Shown: positions 52,996 through 62,870 of the stretch, piece after piece | Layout of the letters: each line of letters starts with the position of its first letter | How positions within the stretch are numbered: the first letter of the stretch is position 1 | Source: Bradyrhizobium xenonodulans | GTDB lineage: Bacteria > Pseudomonadota > Alphaproteobacteria > Rhizobiales > Xanthobacteraceae | Reading direction: 5' to 3' | Assembly (NCBI RefSeq): GCF_027594865.1 | Contig: NZ_CP089391.1 | Location: 1,828,501 to 1,892,500 of the forward strand | Length of the DNA stretch: 64,000 nt | Position numbers and translations under genes: made by a program | The notes under the pieces: generated by a model | What the model saw: the letters and a program-made list of their open reading frames with translations, nothing else | The model's database searches: none | Told to the model about the DNA's origin: nothing

Positions 52996-55383
52996 TCAAT
53001 CCGTCTTGCCCGGCCAGACCCAGTCACGGATCTCCGGCATGTCCTCGCCGTGCTCGCGCACGTAACGCGAATGTTCGATGAGCTTGTCGCGGAACTGCTG
53101 CTTCACTTGCGCCGCCTTGATCGCGAGCCCCGGCACGCGCTCGATCGCCTCGATGGCGAGGTGATAGCGATCGAGCCCGTTGAGCACGACCATGTCGAAC
53201 GGCGTCGTCGTGGTGCCTTCCTCGGCGAAGCCGCGCACATGCAGGCCGGCATGGTTGGTGCGGTTATAGGTGAGACGGTGGATCAGATAGGGATAGCCGT
53301 GATAGGCGAAGATGACGGGCTTGCCCGATGTGAACAGGCTGTCGAAGTCGCGATCCGAAAGCCCGTGAGGGTGCTGCTCATTCGGTTGCAGCGTCATCAG
53401 GTCGACGACGTTGACGACGCGGATCTTCAGATCCGGCAGCGCCTTGCGCAAGAGATCGACGGCGGCGAGCGTCTCCAGTGTCGGCACGTCGCCGGCGCAG
53501 GCCATCACCACATCGGGCTCGCCATCGGTGTCCTCGTTGCCGGCCCAGGTCCAGATCCCGATGCCGGCATCGCAATGCGTGGCCGCGTCCTGCATCGACA
53601 GCCATTGCGGCGCCGGCTGCTTGCCGGCGACGATGACGTTGATCCTGTTGTAGGTGCGCAGGCAATGATCGGCGATCCACAGCAGCGTGTTGGCATCCGG
53701 CGGGAAGTAGATGCGGACGATGTCGGCCTTCTTGTTGGCGACGAGATCGACGAAGCCGGGATCCTGATGGCTGAAGCCGTTATGGTCCTGGCGCCAGACA
53801 TGCGAGGTCAGGAGATAATTGAGCGAGGCGATCGGCCGCCGCCACGGCAGATGCCGCGTCACCTTCAGCCATTTGGCATGCTGGTTGAACATGGAATCCA
53901 CGATGTGGATGAAGGCCTCGTAGCAGGAGAAGAATCCGTGGCGTCCCGTGAGCAGATAGCCTTCGAGCCAGCCCTGGCAGAGATGCTCACTCAGCACCTC
54001 CATGACGCGGCCATCCTGCGCGAGATGCACGTCGTAAGGCTCCGTCGGCTCCATCCAGACCCGTTCGGTCGCCTCGAACACGGCGTCCAGCCGGTTTGAC
54101 GCGGTCTCGTCCGGGCCCATGATGCGGAAATTGCGCTCTTGCGCGTTGAGGCGGATGACGTCGCGCAGGAATTTGCCGAGCTCGCGGGTCGCCTCGCCGG
54201 TGACGCTGCCGGGCTCTCGCACGTCCACGGCGAAGCTGCGGAAGTCCGGCAGCTTCAGCTCCTTCTTCAACAGACCGCCATTGGCATGCGGATTGGCGCC
54301 CATGCGCCTGACGCCATCGGGCGCCAGCGCCTGAAGCTCGGGGATGAGTGCGCCGCTCCTGTCGAACAGCTTTTCCGGCTCGTAGCTGCGCATCCAGTCT
54401 TCGAGAATCTTTAAGTGAGCCGGATTCTCGCGGCAGCCCGCGACGGGCACCTGATGCGCGCGCCAAAAACCTTCGACTTTCTTGCCGTCCACGTCCTTCG
54501 GGCCGGTCCAACCCTTCGGGCTGCGCAGCACGATCATCGGCCAGCGCGGCCGCTCGACCATCTTTTGTCCGCCGCGGGCGTGCTGCTGGATCGAGCGGAT
54601 GCTGGCGAACGCGACGTCGAACGCGTCCGCCATGGTCTGGTGCATCAATTTGGGATCGTCGCCGGCGACGAACAGCGGCTCGTGGCCGAAGCCGCGGAAG
54701 AGATCGCGGATCTCGCTGTCAGGCATCCGCCCGAGCACGGTCGGGTTGGCGATCTTGTAGCCATTGAGATGCAGGATCGGCAGCACCGCGCCGTCATGCG
54801 CGGGATTGAGGAACTTGTTCGAGTGCCAGGACGCGGCAAGCGGGCCGGTTTCCGCCTCGCCGTCGCCGACGACGCAGGCGACGATCAGGTCGGGGTTGTC
54901 GAATGCCGCGCCATAGGCGTGCACCAGCGCGTAGCCGAGCTCGCCGCCTTCGTGGATCGAGCCAGGCGTTTCCGGCGCCGCATGGCTCGGAATGCCGCCG
55001 GGAAAGGAGAACTGCCTGAACAGCTTGCGCAATCCGTCCGCATTGCGCGCGATATCGGGATAGATCTCGCTGTAGCTGCCTTCAAGATAGGTGTTGGCCA
55101 CCATGCCCGGCCCGCCATGGCCGGGTCCGCAAACATAAAGCACGCTGACATCAAGCGCGCGGATGACGCGGTTGAGATGGGCATAGATGAAGTTCAGCCC
55201 AGGCGTCGTGCCCCAATGTCCGAGCAGGCGCGGCTTGATGTGCTCGGGCCGCAAGGGCTCGCGCAGCAGCGGATTGTCGAGCAGGTAGATCTGCCCGACG
55301 GAGAGGTAGTTCGCGGCGCGCCAGTAGCGGTCGAGGAGGTCGAGGTCGCTGTTCCCCAGAGCCGATTGTTGTTGATTTGTCAT
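52996..55383 (-). CDS. xfp: Xylulose-5-phosphate/fructose-6-phosphate phosphoketolase
   Basis: The 795-residue enzyme has the phosphoketolase start ([16 protein letters not shown]), the TPP region [14 protein letters not shown] and phosphoketolase motifs [19 protein letters not shown] and [19 protein letters not shown]. It cleaves xylulose-5-P or fructose-6-P with phosphate to acetyl phosphate plus glyceraldehyde-3-P or erythrose-4-P. It heads an apparent four-gene operon with ackA, the PhoU-tail protein and the PPDK-like protein. Confidence 0.95.
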   Translation of the reverse strand: MTNQQQSALGNSDLDLLDRYWRAANYLSVGQIYLLDNPLLREPLRPEHIKPRLLGHWGTTPGLNFIYAHLNRVIRALDVSVLYVCGPGHGGPGMVANTYLEGSYSEIYPDIARNADGLRKLFRQFSFPGGIPSHAAPETPGSIHEGGELGYALVHAYGAAFDNPDLIVACVVGDGEAETGPLAASWHSNKFLNPAHDGAVLPILHLNGYKIANPTVLGRMPDSEIRDLFRGFGHEPLFVAGDDPKLMHQTMADAFDVAFASIRSIQQHARGGQKMVERPRWPMIVLRSPKGWTGPKDVDGKKVEGFWRAHQVPVAGCRENPAHLKILEDWMRSYEPEKLFDRSGALIPELQALAPDGVRRMGANPHANGGLLKKELKLPDFRSFAVDVREPGSVTGEATRELGKFLRDVIRLNAQERNFRIMGPDETASNRLDAVFEATERVWMEPTEPYDVHLAQDGRVMEVLSEHLCQGWLEGYLLTGRHGFFSCYEAFIHIVDSMFNQHAKWLKVTRHLPWRRPIASLNYLLTSHVWRQDHNGFSHQDPGFVDLVANKKADIVRIYFPPDANTLLWIADHCLRTYNRINVIVAGKQPAPQWLSMQDAATHCDAGIGIWTWAGNEDTDGEPDVVMACAGDVPTLETLAAVDLLRKALPDLKIRVVNVVDLMTLQPNEQHPHGLSDRDFDSLFTSGKPVIFAYHGYPYLIHRLTYNRTNHAGLHVRGFAEEGTTTTPFDMVVLNGLDRYHLAIEAIERVPGLAIKAAQVKQQFRDKLIEHSRYVREHGEDMPEIRDWVWPGKTD

Positions 55384-55519
55384 GTTGTGCCGACCCTTCA
55401 CGCAACGATCGTCACCAACCCTGCTCTGGCGGGATCGATCCTTCGGCGCCACCAAACGAAATCGCGAAGTCGGTGATGTTGCGTGAGGTCAAGAACGCCC
55501 GCGCAAAGTTTGGGCAGCT

Positions 55520-55553
55520 CTACTGTGCATGGGGTTGTTTTCACGTTTTTTGT
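55520..55553. repeat. T-rich shared sequence, copy 2
   Basis: The first 22 bases equal those at 9492-9513 and both continue into a run of T and G. Here it lies between the divergent xfp and radical SAM genes, 43 bp before the start of the latter. Confidence 0.5.
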
Positions 55554-55595
55554 TTGCGTTCTTGATTTGTTCCTATCTCATGCTATCTTGGCTTC

Positions 55596-56762
55596 ATGAG
55601 TCCAGCAGCATCCTCTCATGCTCTCAAGCACCCGCCGGTCAAGGCGCCCTCCGAGCCGGCGGGTGCGGACTCTGATTTTCCAGAACTTGGCGTCGCCATC
55701 GACCGCGCGCGCAGGCGAGGGCGCGGCGCGCAGTCCAATGCCAGCGGCCGCTATGAGGCGGAGGCACGAATCGCCTTCGACGACGGCTGGCAGAGCCTGG
55801 AAGAGCTGCCGCCGTTCAAGACCAGTGTGGCGGTCGACACCTCCCGCAAGGTGATCACCCGGAACGATTCCCCCGATATCGGCTTCGATCGCTCGATCAA
55901 TCCCTATCGCGGCTGCGAGCACGGCTGCGTCTACTGCTTCGCGCGGCCGACGCACGCCTATCTCGGGCTGTCGCCGGGGCTCGACTTCGAGTCGAAGCTG
56001 TTCGTGAAGCCCGAGGCGCCGTCGCTGCTCGAGAAGGAGCTCGCCGCGACCGGCTACGAGCCGCGGATGATCGCGATCGGCACCAACACCGATCCCTATC
56101 AGCCGATCGAGCGCGAGCGGAAGATCATGCGCGGCATTCTCGAAGTGCTGGAGCGCGCTGGCCATCCCGTCGGCATCGTTACCAAGTCGGCGCTGGTGGT
56201 GCGCGACATCGACATTCTTTCGCGGATGGCCAAGCGCAACCTCGCCAAGGTCGCGATCTCGGTCACCTCGCTCGATCCGAAGCTGGCACGCACCATGGAG
56301 CCTAGGGCCTCGACGCCGCCGAAGCGGCTGGAGGCGCTGAAGCAGCTTTCGGAGGTCGGCATTCCCACAACCGTGATGGTCGCGCCCGTCATTCCCGCGC
56401 TGAACGATTCCGAGATCGAGCGCATCCTCGATGCCGCCGCCCATGCCGGCGTCAAGGAAGCCTCCTACGTGCTGCTGCGGCTGCCGCTGGAGGTCCGCGA
56501 TCTCTTCCGCGAATGGCTGATGGCCAACTATCCGGACCGCTATCGCCACGTCTTCACGCTGATCCGCGACATGCGCGGCGGCCGCGACTACGATGCCAAA
56601 TGGGGCGAGCGGATGAAGGGCACCGGCCCGATGGCCTGGACCATCGGCCGCCGCTTCGAGATCGCCTGCGACAGGCTCGGGCTGAACAAGCGGCGCTCCA
56701 AGCTGACCACGGATCATTTTGCCAGGCCGAAGCGGAACGGCGAGCAGCTCGACCTGTTCTGA
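55596..56762 (+). CDS. PA0069-type radical SAM protein
   Basis: The 388-residue protein has the radical SAM cluster C-x3-C-x2-C in GCEHGCVYCFARPTH and a following YLGLSPGLDFESKLFVK, as in SplB-like/PA0069 proteins. Later segments IGTNTDPYQPIERE and VGIVTKSALVVRDIDIL fit. The reaction is unknown. The protein has an N-terminal extension of about 60 residues. The VOC gene starts 22 bp downstream on the same strand. Confidence 0.9.
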   Translation: MSPAASSHALKHPPVKAPSEPAGADSDFPELGVAIDRARRRGRGAQSNASGRYEAEARIAFDDGWQSLEELPPFKTSVAVDTSRKVITRNDSPDIGFDRSINPYRGCEHGCVYCFARPTHAYLGLSPGLDFESKLFVKPEAPSLLEKELAATGYEPRMIAIGTNTDPYQPIERERKIMRGILEVLERAGHPVGIVTKSALVVRDIDILSRMAKRNLAKVAISVTSLDPKLARTMEPRASTPPKRLEALKQLSEVGIPTTVMVAPVIPALNDSEIERILDAAAHAGVKEASYVLLRLPLEVRDLFREWLMANYPDRYRHVFTLIRDMRGGRDYDAKWGERMKGTGPMAWTIGRRFEIACDRLGLNKRRSKLTTDHFARPKRNGEQLDLF

Positions 56763-56784
56763 TCGTGAATGGAAGAGGCGCAAC

Positions 56785-57240
56785 ATGAGTCAGGAACTCA
56801 CCGTGCCGGTGCCGCGGCTCACCGTCATCACGCTGGGCGTCAGCGACATCCGCGCCAGCATCGCCTTCTACGACGCGCTCGGCTTTTCGCGCCGGCTGAA
56901 GGTCACAGGCGAGGCCGTCGCGTTCTACGATACCGGCGGTCCGGTGCTCGCGCTGTATCCCTGGGACCAGCTCGCGGCTGACGCTGCCTTGCCTGACCAG
57001 CCGAGGCCGACGACCTTCCGCGGCGTCACGCTCGCCTGGAACTGTCGCGCGCGTGAGGAGGTCGACGCGGTGCTCGCTTTCGCTGTCGACAAGGGTGCAG
57101 CGCTGCTGAAAGCGCCGCACAAGACCCATTACGGCGGCTATTCCGGTTATTTCACTGATCCCGACGGCCATCCCTGGGAAGTCGTGGTTGCACCCGGCAT
57201 CGAGGTCGGCGAGGACCGGCGGGTGCATCTGGCGGAGTAG
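56785..57240 (+). CDS. VOC (glyoxalase-like) family protein
   Basis: The 151-residue protein has two betaalphabetabetabeta units: LTVITLGVSDIRASIAFYDA and later GYSGYFTDPDGHPWEVVVAP. The His and Glu in the DPDGHPWEV part are typical metal ligands, though the first His is not clear. VOC proteins act on lactoylglutathione, catechols or antibiotics; no substrate is implied. GGAAGAGG precedes the ATG. Confidence 0.87.
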   Translation: MSQELTVPVPRLTVITLGVSDIRASIAFYDALGFSRRLKVTGEAVAFYDTGGPVLALYPWDQLAADAALPDQPRPTTFRGVTLAWNCRAREEVDAVLAFAVDKGAALLKAPHKTHYGGYSGYFTDPDGHPWEVVVAPGIEVGEDRRVHLAE

Positions 57241-57317
57241 GGCGGCGGGCCTGAATAACGGGAATTGTGCGAGGTTCCCGGTTGCGCAGGCGAGGCCTCT
57301 TGCGCACGATCCCGGCC

Positions 57318-58175
57318 ATGATTCGGGACAAGTCCGCCAAGAAACCGGCCAAAGACGCGTCGAAAAGCGACGCTGCGGAGAAGCGGGCGCCTGCGAGCGT
57401 GGCTAAAGCGTCTGTGGCCAAGGTTGCGAAGGCTCCGGCCGGCAAGAAGGGCGTCATCGCCATCGCTCCACCGAGCTTCCGCCGCGAGCGCGCGCTGATC
57501 AAGCGCGGCATCTGGCCGATCGCGGGCTGCGACGAGGCCGGCCGTGGGCCGCTGGCGGGGCCCGTGGTGGCGGCTGCGGTGATCCTCGACCCCGACCGCA
57601 TTCCGCGCGGCATCGACGATTCCAAGCGCCTGACGGCCGAGGAGCGCGAAAGACTGTTCGACAAGATCTGCGCTACCGCGCAGGTCTCGGTCGCCGTCGC
57701 CTCGCGCTCTCGCATCGACCGCGACAATATCCTGCGTGCCTCGCTCTGGGCGCTGAAGCGCGCCGTGGTGGCACTGCCCGAGCAGCCCAGGCATGTCTTC
57801 GTCGACGGCCGCGACCGGCTCGACACGGCTTGCGACTGCGAGGCCGTGATCGGCGGCGACGGCATCGTGCTGTCGATCGCCGCGGCCTCGATCGTCGCCA
57901 AAGTGACGCGCGACCGCCTGATGTGCGCGCTGGCGCAGGACTGCCCCGGCTACGGCTTCGAGCAGCACAAGGGCTATGCCGTCCCCGAGCATCTCGATGC
58001 GCTGAACCGCCTCGGCCCCACAATCCACCACCGCAGCTTCTTCGCCCCCGTCGCCGCCGCCCGCGCCAAGCACATGCCCTGGACCGTCGAGCCGGTGCAG
58101 GACCTGTTTGCGGTCACCGAGGTCGAGGTGCAGGTGGAAGCCAGCGTGGAAGCCGGCGCCGCCACCGGTCTCTAG
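57318..58175 (+). CDS. rnhB: Ribonuclease HII
   Basis: The 285-residue enzyme has the RNase HII motifs: D72-E73 in [17 protein letters not shown], then [15 protein letters not shown] and [17 protein letters not shown]. It cuts RNA of RNA/DNA hybrids and removes single ribonucleotides. The N-terminal 55 residues are Lys/Ala-rich and absent from most homologues, possibly an added nucleic-acid-binding tail. ATG at 57318 has a plausible context; an earlier in-frame codon at 57267 is less likely. Confidence 0.94.
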   Translation: MIRDKSAKKPAKDASKSDAAEKRAPASVAKASVAKVAKAPAGKKGVIAIAPPSFRRERALIKRGIWPIAGCDEAGRGPLAGPVVAAAVILDPDRIPRGIDDSKRLTAEERERLFDKICATAQVSVAVASRSRIDRDNILRASLWALKRAVVALPEQPRHVFVDGRDRLDTACDCEAVIGGDGIVLSIAAASIVAKVTRDRLMCALAQDCPGYGFEQHKGYAVPEHLDALNRLGPTIHHRSFFAPVAAARAKHMPWTVEPVQDLFAVTEVEVQVEASVEAGAATGL

Positions 58176-58352
58176 GACTCCGTTCTCGCTGTGGCCTCTT
58201 CTCCCGTTCCCCGCAAGCGGCGAGAGGGAGAAGAGAAGTGGACGGGGAGAGAGGGCAGACCGAAGTTGCCACAACGCGCAGCGCGCTTTATCAAAACAAG
58301 TGTGAGCGAATAGGGCCGGCTGGACGGGTTGGCTGCATCTTTCGGACGTTGC

Positions 58353-59861
58353 ATGCGGTTTACCTCCCTGGTCATCGAGCTAATTCGCGCCCGGCCGCGG
58401 CTGATCGTGTGGATCGCCGTGCTGCTCCAGGCCGCGATGTGGCTGTTCGTGGCGCTGGCGTTCTACCGCAGCCCGCCCGGCACGCTGGCGACGCTGCTGG
58501 CGTTCGGCCGCGAATACCAGGTCGGCACTGATCTGGGCCCGCCTTTGCCGGTCTGGCTCGCCGACATCGCCTATCGCGCCGCCGGCGGCCACGTGTTCGG
58601 CGTCTATGTGCTCGCCGAGCTCTGCGAGATCGCGACCTTCGTCGCGCTCTATCATCTCTCTCGCGCCGTGGTCGGCTCGCAGCAGGCGGTGCTCGCCGTG
58701 CTCCTGACCATGACCGTGCTGGCGTTCTCCTCGTCCGCACTCGACTTCGGCCCGCTGGTGTTGGCGCGGCCGCTCTGGGCGCTACTGCTGCTGCATTCCT
58801 GGCAGATCATCGGCCAACGCCGCGGCAATGCCTGGTTCGCCTGGTCGATCGAGGCAGGCCTGCTGCTCCTGACCACGCCCGCAGCGATCTTCCTCCTCCT
58901 GCTGCTCGTGGTCTTCGCGATCGCGACCGCCGGCGGCCGCCGCACGCTGCGCGCGCTCGATCCGCTGTTCGCGCTGATCGTCGTTGCCGTGCTGGCGCTG
59001 CCCTATGCGGTCTGGCTGATGCGCGCCGAGACGCTGGTCCTGCCGACCTTGCCGCAAGTCGCAGAGCTGAACGCCCGCGCGCTGCACGCGGCCTGGCTGC
59101 TCGGCGGGCTCGTGCTCGGGGCGGCGGCGATCCCGGCGCTGAGCTTCCTGAATGCGGGCCTGTTCGTCGCCAAGGGCGAGGATGCGCCGATCATCTACCG
59201 TCCGCCGGTCGAGCCGCTCGGGCGCAATTTCGTCTACTTCTTTGCGCTGGCGCCGCCGCTCGGCGCGGTGCTGATCTCGGGCCTGCTCGGGCTCGATGCC
59301 GTCGCCGGCGGCGCCGGCGTCGTGCTGGTCATGTCCGGGCTTGCCGTGGTCGTCGTGGCCGGCGATCTCATCGCGATGCGCCGTGCGCGCATGCTGCGCA
59401 TGGTGTGGGCCGCTGCGGTCGTCGCGCCCGCGATCGGTGTTGTGCTCGCAGTGCTGTTTCTGCCCTGGACGGGCACGGCCGAGATCGCGACCTCGATGCC
59501 GGCGCGCGCGATCTCGGATTTCTTCGACGAGAGCTTTGCCCGCCGCACCAATCATCGCCTGCGCGCGGTGGCGGGCGAGACCCAGATTGCGAGCCTGATC
59601 ACGCTGCATTCGGGACGGCCGCATCTGTTCATCGACGCCCAGCCTGCACGCACGCCGTGGATGAGCCAGGCCAAATTCAGCGAGACCGGCGGCGTCGTGG
59701 TCTGGCGCGCCTCCGATACCGCCGGCACCCCGCCGCCGGAAATCCTCGCGCGCTTCCCCGGCATCGTTCCGGAAGTGCCGCGCGCCTTCGAATGGCTGGT
59801 GACCGGACGCCAGCAACTGCTGCGCATCGGCTGGGCCATCGTGCGGCCGAAAGGGACGTGA
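58353..59861 (+). CDS. GT39/ArnT-like polytopic membrane glycosyltransferase
   Basis: The 502-residue protein has about 11 hydrophobic segments. The early loop GTDLGPPLPVWLADIAYRAA resembles the Asp-containing loop of GT-C transferases of the ArnT/PMT type. The C-terminal 100 residues are soluble and periplasm-facing, as usual. It would move a sugar from a lipid carrier onto lipid or protein. The donor and acceptor are unknown. The downstream side has an 80-bp repeat. Confidence 0.82.
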   Translation: MRFTSLVIELIRARPRLIVWIAVLLQAAMWLFVALAFYRSPPGTLATLLAFGREYQVGTDLGPPLPVWLADIAYRAAGGHVFGVYVLAELCEIATFVALYHLSRAVVGSQQAVLAVLLTMTVLAFSSSALDFGPLVLARPLWALLLLHSWQIIGQRRGNAWFAWSIEAGLLLLTTPAAIFLLLLLVVFAIATAGGRRTLRALDPLFALIVVAVLALPYAVWLMRAETLVLPTLPQVAELNARALHAAWLLGGLVLGAAAIPALSFLNAGLFVAKGEDAPIIYRPPVEPLGRNFVYFFALAPPLGAVLISGLLGLDAVAGGAGVVLVMSGLAVVVVAGDLIAMRRARMLRMVWAAAVVAPAIGVVLAVLFLPWTGTAEIATSMPARAISDFFDESFARRTNHRLRAVAGETQIASLITLHSGRPHLFIDAQPARTPWMSQAKFSETGGVVVWRASDTAGTPPPEILARFPGIVPEVPRAFEWLVTGRQQLLRIGWAIVRPKGT

Positions 59862-59883
59862 GTTAGGGACGGACTCTTTCCGT

Positions 59884-59963
59884 CGTCATTGCGAGCGCAG
59901 CGAAGCAATCCAGACTTCTGCCGCGGAAAGACTCTGGATTGCTTCGCTGCGCTCGCAATGACG
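59884..59963. repeat. 80-bp palindromic intergenic element
   Basis: It starts CGTCATTGCGAGCGCAGCG and ends CGCTGCGCTCGCAATGACG, an inverted pair; arms continue as AAGCAATCCAG and CTGGATTGCTT. Unrelated to the 90-bp element. It sits between the convergent GT39-like and UDG genes. Confidence 0.88.
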
Positions 59964-59986
59964 GGGAGGGAGTGTTCCGTCCCTCG

Positions 59987-60793
59987 CTACCCCGCCAGCA
60001 CCTTCGCGATCGTGCGCAGGTCCTGCCAGGCCAGCCGCTTGTACGACGGCGAGCGAAGCAGGTACGCCGGATGGAAGGTCGGCAGCGCGCGGATGGTGCG
60101 CGCGCCCGTCTCATACTCGAACCAGCGCCCGCGGGTGCGCATGATGCCTTCGCGCGTTCCAAGCAGCGTCTGTGTCGAGGGATTGCCGAGCGTCACTAGC
60201 AAGTCGGGATTCACCAGCTCGATCTGGCGCTGAATGAAGGGCAGGCAGATTTGCGTTTCCTGCGGCGTCGGCGTGCGGTTGCCGGGCGGCCGCCAGGGAA
60301 TGACGTTGGCGATGTAGGCCGTGGTGCGGTTGAGGCCGATCGCGCCGATCATGAGATCCAGCAGCTTGCCGCTGCGCCCGACAAACGGCAGTCCCTCGAT
60401 GTCCTCGTCGCGGCCCGGCGCCTCGCCGACGAACATGATGCGCGCCTGCGGATTGCCGTCGGCGAACACCAGCCGCGTCGCGGTGTGCTTGAGCGCGCAG
60501 CCCTCGAAACCCTGCATCAGCTCGCGCAGCGCCTCGAGCGTCGGCGCGGTGCGCGCGGCGTCCCGGGCCGACGCGATTGCGACGTCGGGCGCAGGCGCGG
60601 CCTCGCCACGCATCACCGCCGGCGCGGAGACGGGCCGCGGTGCCTCGACCGGAGGTGCCGCACGCGGGGCCGGCGGCGGAGCATCCAATTCCGCCAGGCG
60701 GTCGATCGGTTCCTCCGTGAGCGCGCAATCAACCCCGGCCTCCAGATAGAAGGCGAGAAGCTCTCGGACGGTGGGTGCGGGCTCGGGGATCAT
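59987..60793 (-). CDS. Uracil-DNA glycosylase (family 4-like, atypical)
   Basis: The 268-residue protein has the uracil pocket [20 protein letters not shown], then [17 protein letters not shown] and [10 protein letters not shown], the family 4 motifs. The N-terminal 80 residues are Ala/Pro-rich and probably flexible. Family 4 enzymes hold a 4Fe-4S cluster with four Cys; here only three Cys exist (C23, one in FEGCALKH, one in ICLPFI), and they are not spaced as expected. It should remove uracil from DNA. B. diazoefficiens has a reported unusual UDG class; I cannot tell if this is it. Confidence 0.88.
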   Translation of the reverse strand: MIPEPAPTVRELLAFYLEAGVDCALTEEPIDRLAELDAPPPAPRAAPPVEAPRPVSAPAVMRGEAAPAPDVAIASARDAARTAPTLEALRELMQGFEGCALKHTATRLVFADGNPQARIMFVGEAPGRDEDIEGLPFVGRSGKLLDLMIGAIGLNRTTAYIANVIPWRPPGNRTPTPQETQICLPFIQRQIELVNPDLLVTLGNPSTQTLLGTREGIMRTRGRWFEYETGARTIRALPTFHPAYLLRSPSYKRLAWQDLRTIAKVLAG

Positions 60794-60928
60794 TTGGAAA
60801 GTCAGGCTTTATATCAGTTTCGGCCGCCTTGCATCCCAGCGGAACGCATTTCCGTGGTTGTCCTGCCCGGAAAAATCGGAAACAAGGGAGCGCAAATGAC
60901 GAGGAACCGCCTCAAGGGCTGAGATCAG

Positions 60929-62590
60929 ATGAGCACCGAAGAACTTCCCCCGCGCGAATCCATGGAATTCGACGTCGTCATCGTCGGCGCCGGCCCCTCG
61001 GGCCTGGCCGCGGCGATCCGGCTGAAGCAGCTCAACGCCGATCTCAACGTTGTCGTGGTGGAGAAGGGCTCCGAGGTCGGTGCGCACATTCTTTCCGGCG
61101 CCGTGATCGACCCGGCCGGGCTCGACAAGCTCGTTCCGGACTGGCGCGAGGATGCCGACTGCCCGCTGAAGACGCAGGTCAAGGATGACCGCTTCTACTG
61201 GATGACGGCCGGCGGCGCGATCAAGCTGCCGAACTTCATGATGCCGCCGCTGATGCACAACCATCATTGCTATATCGGCTCGCTCGGCAATGTCTGCCGC
61301 TGGCTGGCGCGCAAGGCCGAGGCGCTCGGCGTCGAGATCTATCCGGGCTTTGCCGCAGCCGAAGTGCTCTATGACGAACAGGGCGCGGTGAAGGGCATCG
61401 CCACCGGCGACATGGGAATCGGCCGCGACGGCAAGCCGAAGGACTCCTTCACCCGCGGCATGGAATTGCTCGGCAAGTACACGCTGTTCGCCGAAGGCGC
61501 GCGCGGCAGTCTGACCAAGCAGCTCATCGCCAAGTTCGCGCTGGATTCCAACAGCGAACCCGCGAAGTTCGGCATCGGCCTCAAGGAAGTCTGGCAGATC
61601 AATCCGGCCAAGCATCAGAAGGGTTTGATCCAGCATTCGTTCGGCTGGCCGCTCGACCTGCAGACCGGCGGCGGCTCGTTCCTCTATCACTACGACGACA
61701 ACCTCGTCGCCGTCGGCTTCGTCGTGCATCTCAACTACGACGATCCGTATCTGTCGCCGTTCGACGAGTTCCAACGCTTCAAGACGCATCCCTCGATCCG
61801 CGGCACTTTTGAAGGCGCCAAGCGGCTCGCCTATGGCGCGCGCGCCATCACGGAAGGCGGCTATCAGTCGGTGCCGAAGCTCACCTTCCCCGGCGGCGCG
61901 CTGGTCGGCTGCGCCGCGGGCTTCGTCAACGTGCCCCGCATCAAGGGTGTGCACAACGCGATGGGTACCGGCATGCTCGCCGCCGAGCATGTCGCGGCCG
62001 CGCTCGCCGCCGACCGCGCCAATGACGAGATCGTCGAGTACGAGAACGCGTGGCGGTCCTCGCCGGTCGGCAAGGATCTGTTCCTAGTCCGCAACGTCAA
62101 GCCGCTGTGGTCGAAGTTCGGCACCGTGCTCGGTGTCGCGCTCGGCGGCTTCGACATGTGGTGCAACACGCTGTTCGGCACTTCGCTGTTCGGCACGCAG
62201 TCGCACGCCAAGCCCGATCGCGCCACGCTCGATCCGGCGAAGCAGCACACCCCGAAGAACTATCCGAAGCCGGACGGCAAGATTTCCTTCGACAAGCTGT
62301 CCTCGGTGTTCCTGTCCAACACCAACCATGAGGAGGACCAGCCGGTCCATCTCAAGGTCACGGACATGAATCTCCAAAAGACCTCGGAGCACGATGTGTT
62401 CGCCGGTCCCTCGAATCGCTATTGCCCGGCCGGTGTCTACGAATGGGTCGAGGAAGGTTCGAGCCCGCGCTTCCAGATCAACGCCCAGAATTGCGTCCAC
62501 TGCAAAACCTGCGACGTGAAGGACCCCAACGGTAACATCACCTGGGTTCCCCCCGAGGGCGGCGGCGGCCCGAACTACGAGGCGATGTAA
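60929..62590 (+). CDS. Electron transfer flavoprotein-ubiquinone oxidoreductase
   Basis: The 553-residue protein has the FAD motif VVIVGAGPSGLAAAIRLKQL, ETF-QO core segments (VVEKGSEVGAHILSGAVID, GLIQHSFGWPLDLQTGGGSF), and the C-terminal 4Fe-4S Cys: CPAGVYEW plus CVHCKTC. It passes electrons from ETF to ubiquinone, serving fatty-acid and amino-acid oxidation at the inner membrane. It is divergent from the UDG gene. Confidence 0.96.
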   Translation: MSTEELPPRESMEFDVVIVGAGPSGLAAAIRLKQLNADLNVVVVEKGSEVGAHILSGAVIDPAGLDKLVPDWREDADCPLKTQVKDDRFYWMTAGGAIKLPNFMMPPLMHNHHCYIGSLGNVCRWLARKAEALGVEIYPGFAAAEVLYDEQGAVKGIATGDMGIGRDGKPKDSFTRGMELLGKYTLFAEGARGSLTKQLIAKFALDSNSEPAKFGIGLKEVWQINPAKHQKGLIQHSFGWPLDLQTGGGSFLYHYDDNLVAVGFVVHLNYDDPYLSPFDEFQRFKTHPSIRGTFEGAKRLAYGARAITEGGYQSVPKLTFPGGALVGCAAGFVNVPRIKGVHNAMGTGMLAAEHVAAALAADRANDEIVEYENAWRSSPVGKDLFLVRNVKPLWSKFGTVLGVALGGFDMWCNTLFGTSLFGTQSHAKPDRATLDPAKQHTPKNYPKPDGKISFDKLSSVFLSNTNHEEDQPVHLKVTDMNLQKTSEHDVFAGPSNRYCPAGVYEWVEEGSSPRFQINAQNCVHCKTCDVKDPNGNITWVPPEGGGGPNYEAM

Positions 62591-62870
62591 GGGCCCTGAG
62601 TCGCAAAGCGTGATCTGGCGCACGTTCACGTGAGAACCGGGCCATGATGGCGGTCCCCGGCCACGATAAGGCCATACTGGCAGCGTCTTGGGGCGCTGGT
62701 GGCCGGTCTGGGGCGTGCGGAGGGGATCGCATGCCCGAATCCTTGCGGTGAAGCGCCAAAAGCGGCATTGTCGGCCCGACGGTTCCGGGTCCCGATGCCA
62801 CCGGCCGCGTTCGCGTGCGATACGGCCTTCTGCTGCAAACCCAGGCACTACCAACTCAAGGCGAGCCCTG

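Noticed and set aside
58191..58246. CTTCTCCC/GGGAGAAG inverted repeat after rnhB
   Set aside because: The arms are short and imperfect, with no T-run. It may be a decayed repeat, but I would not call it a terminator.
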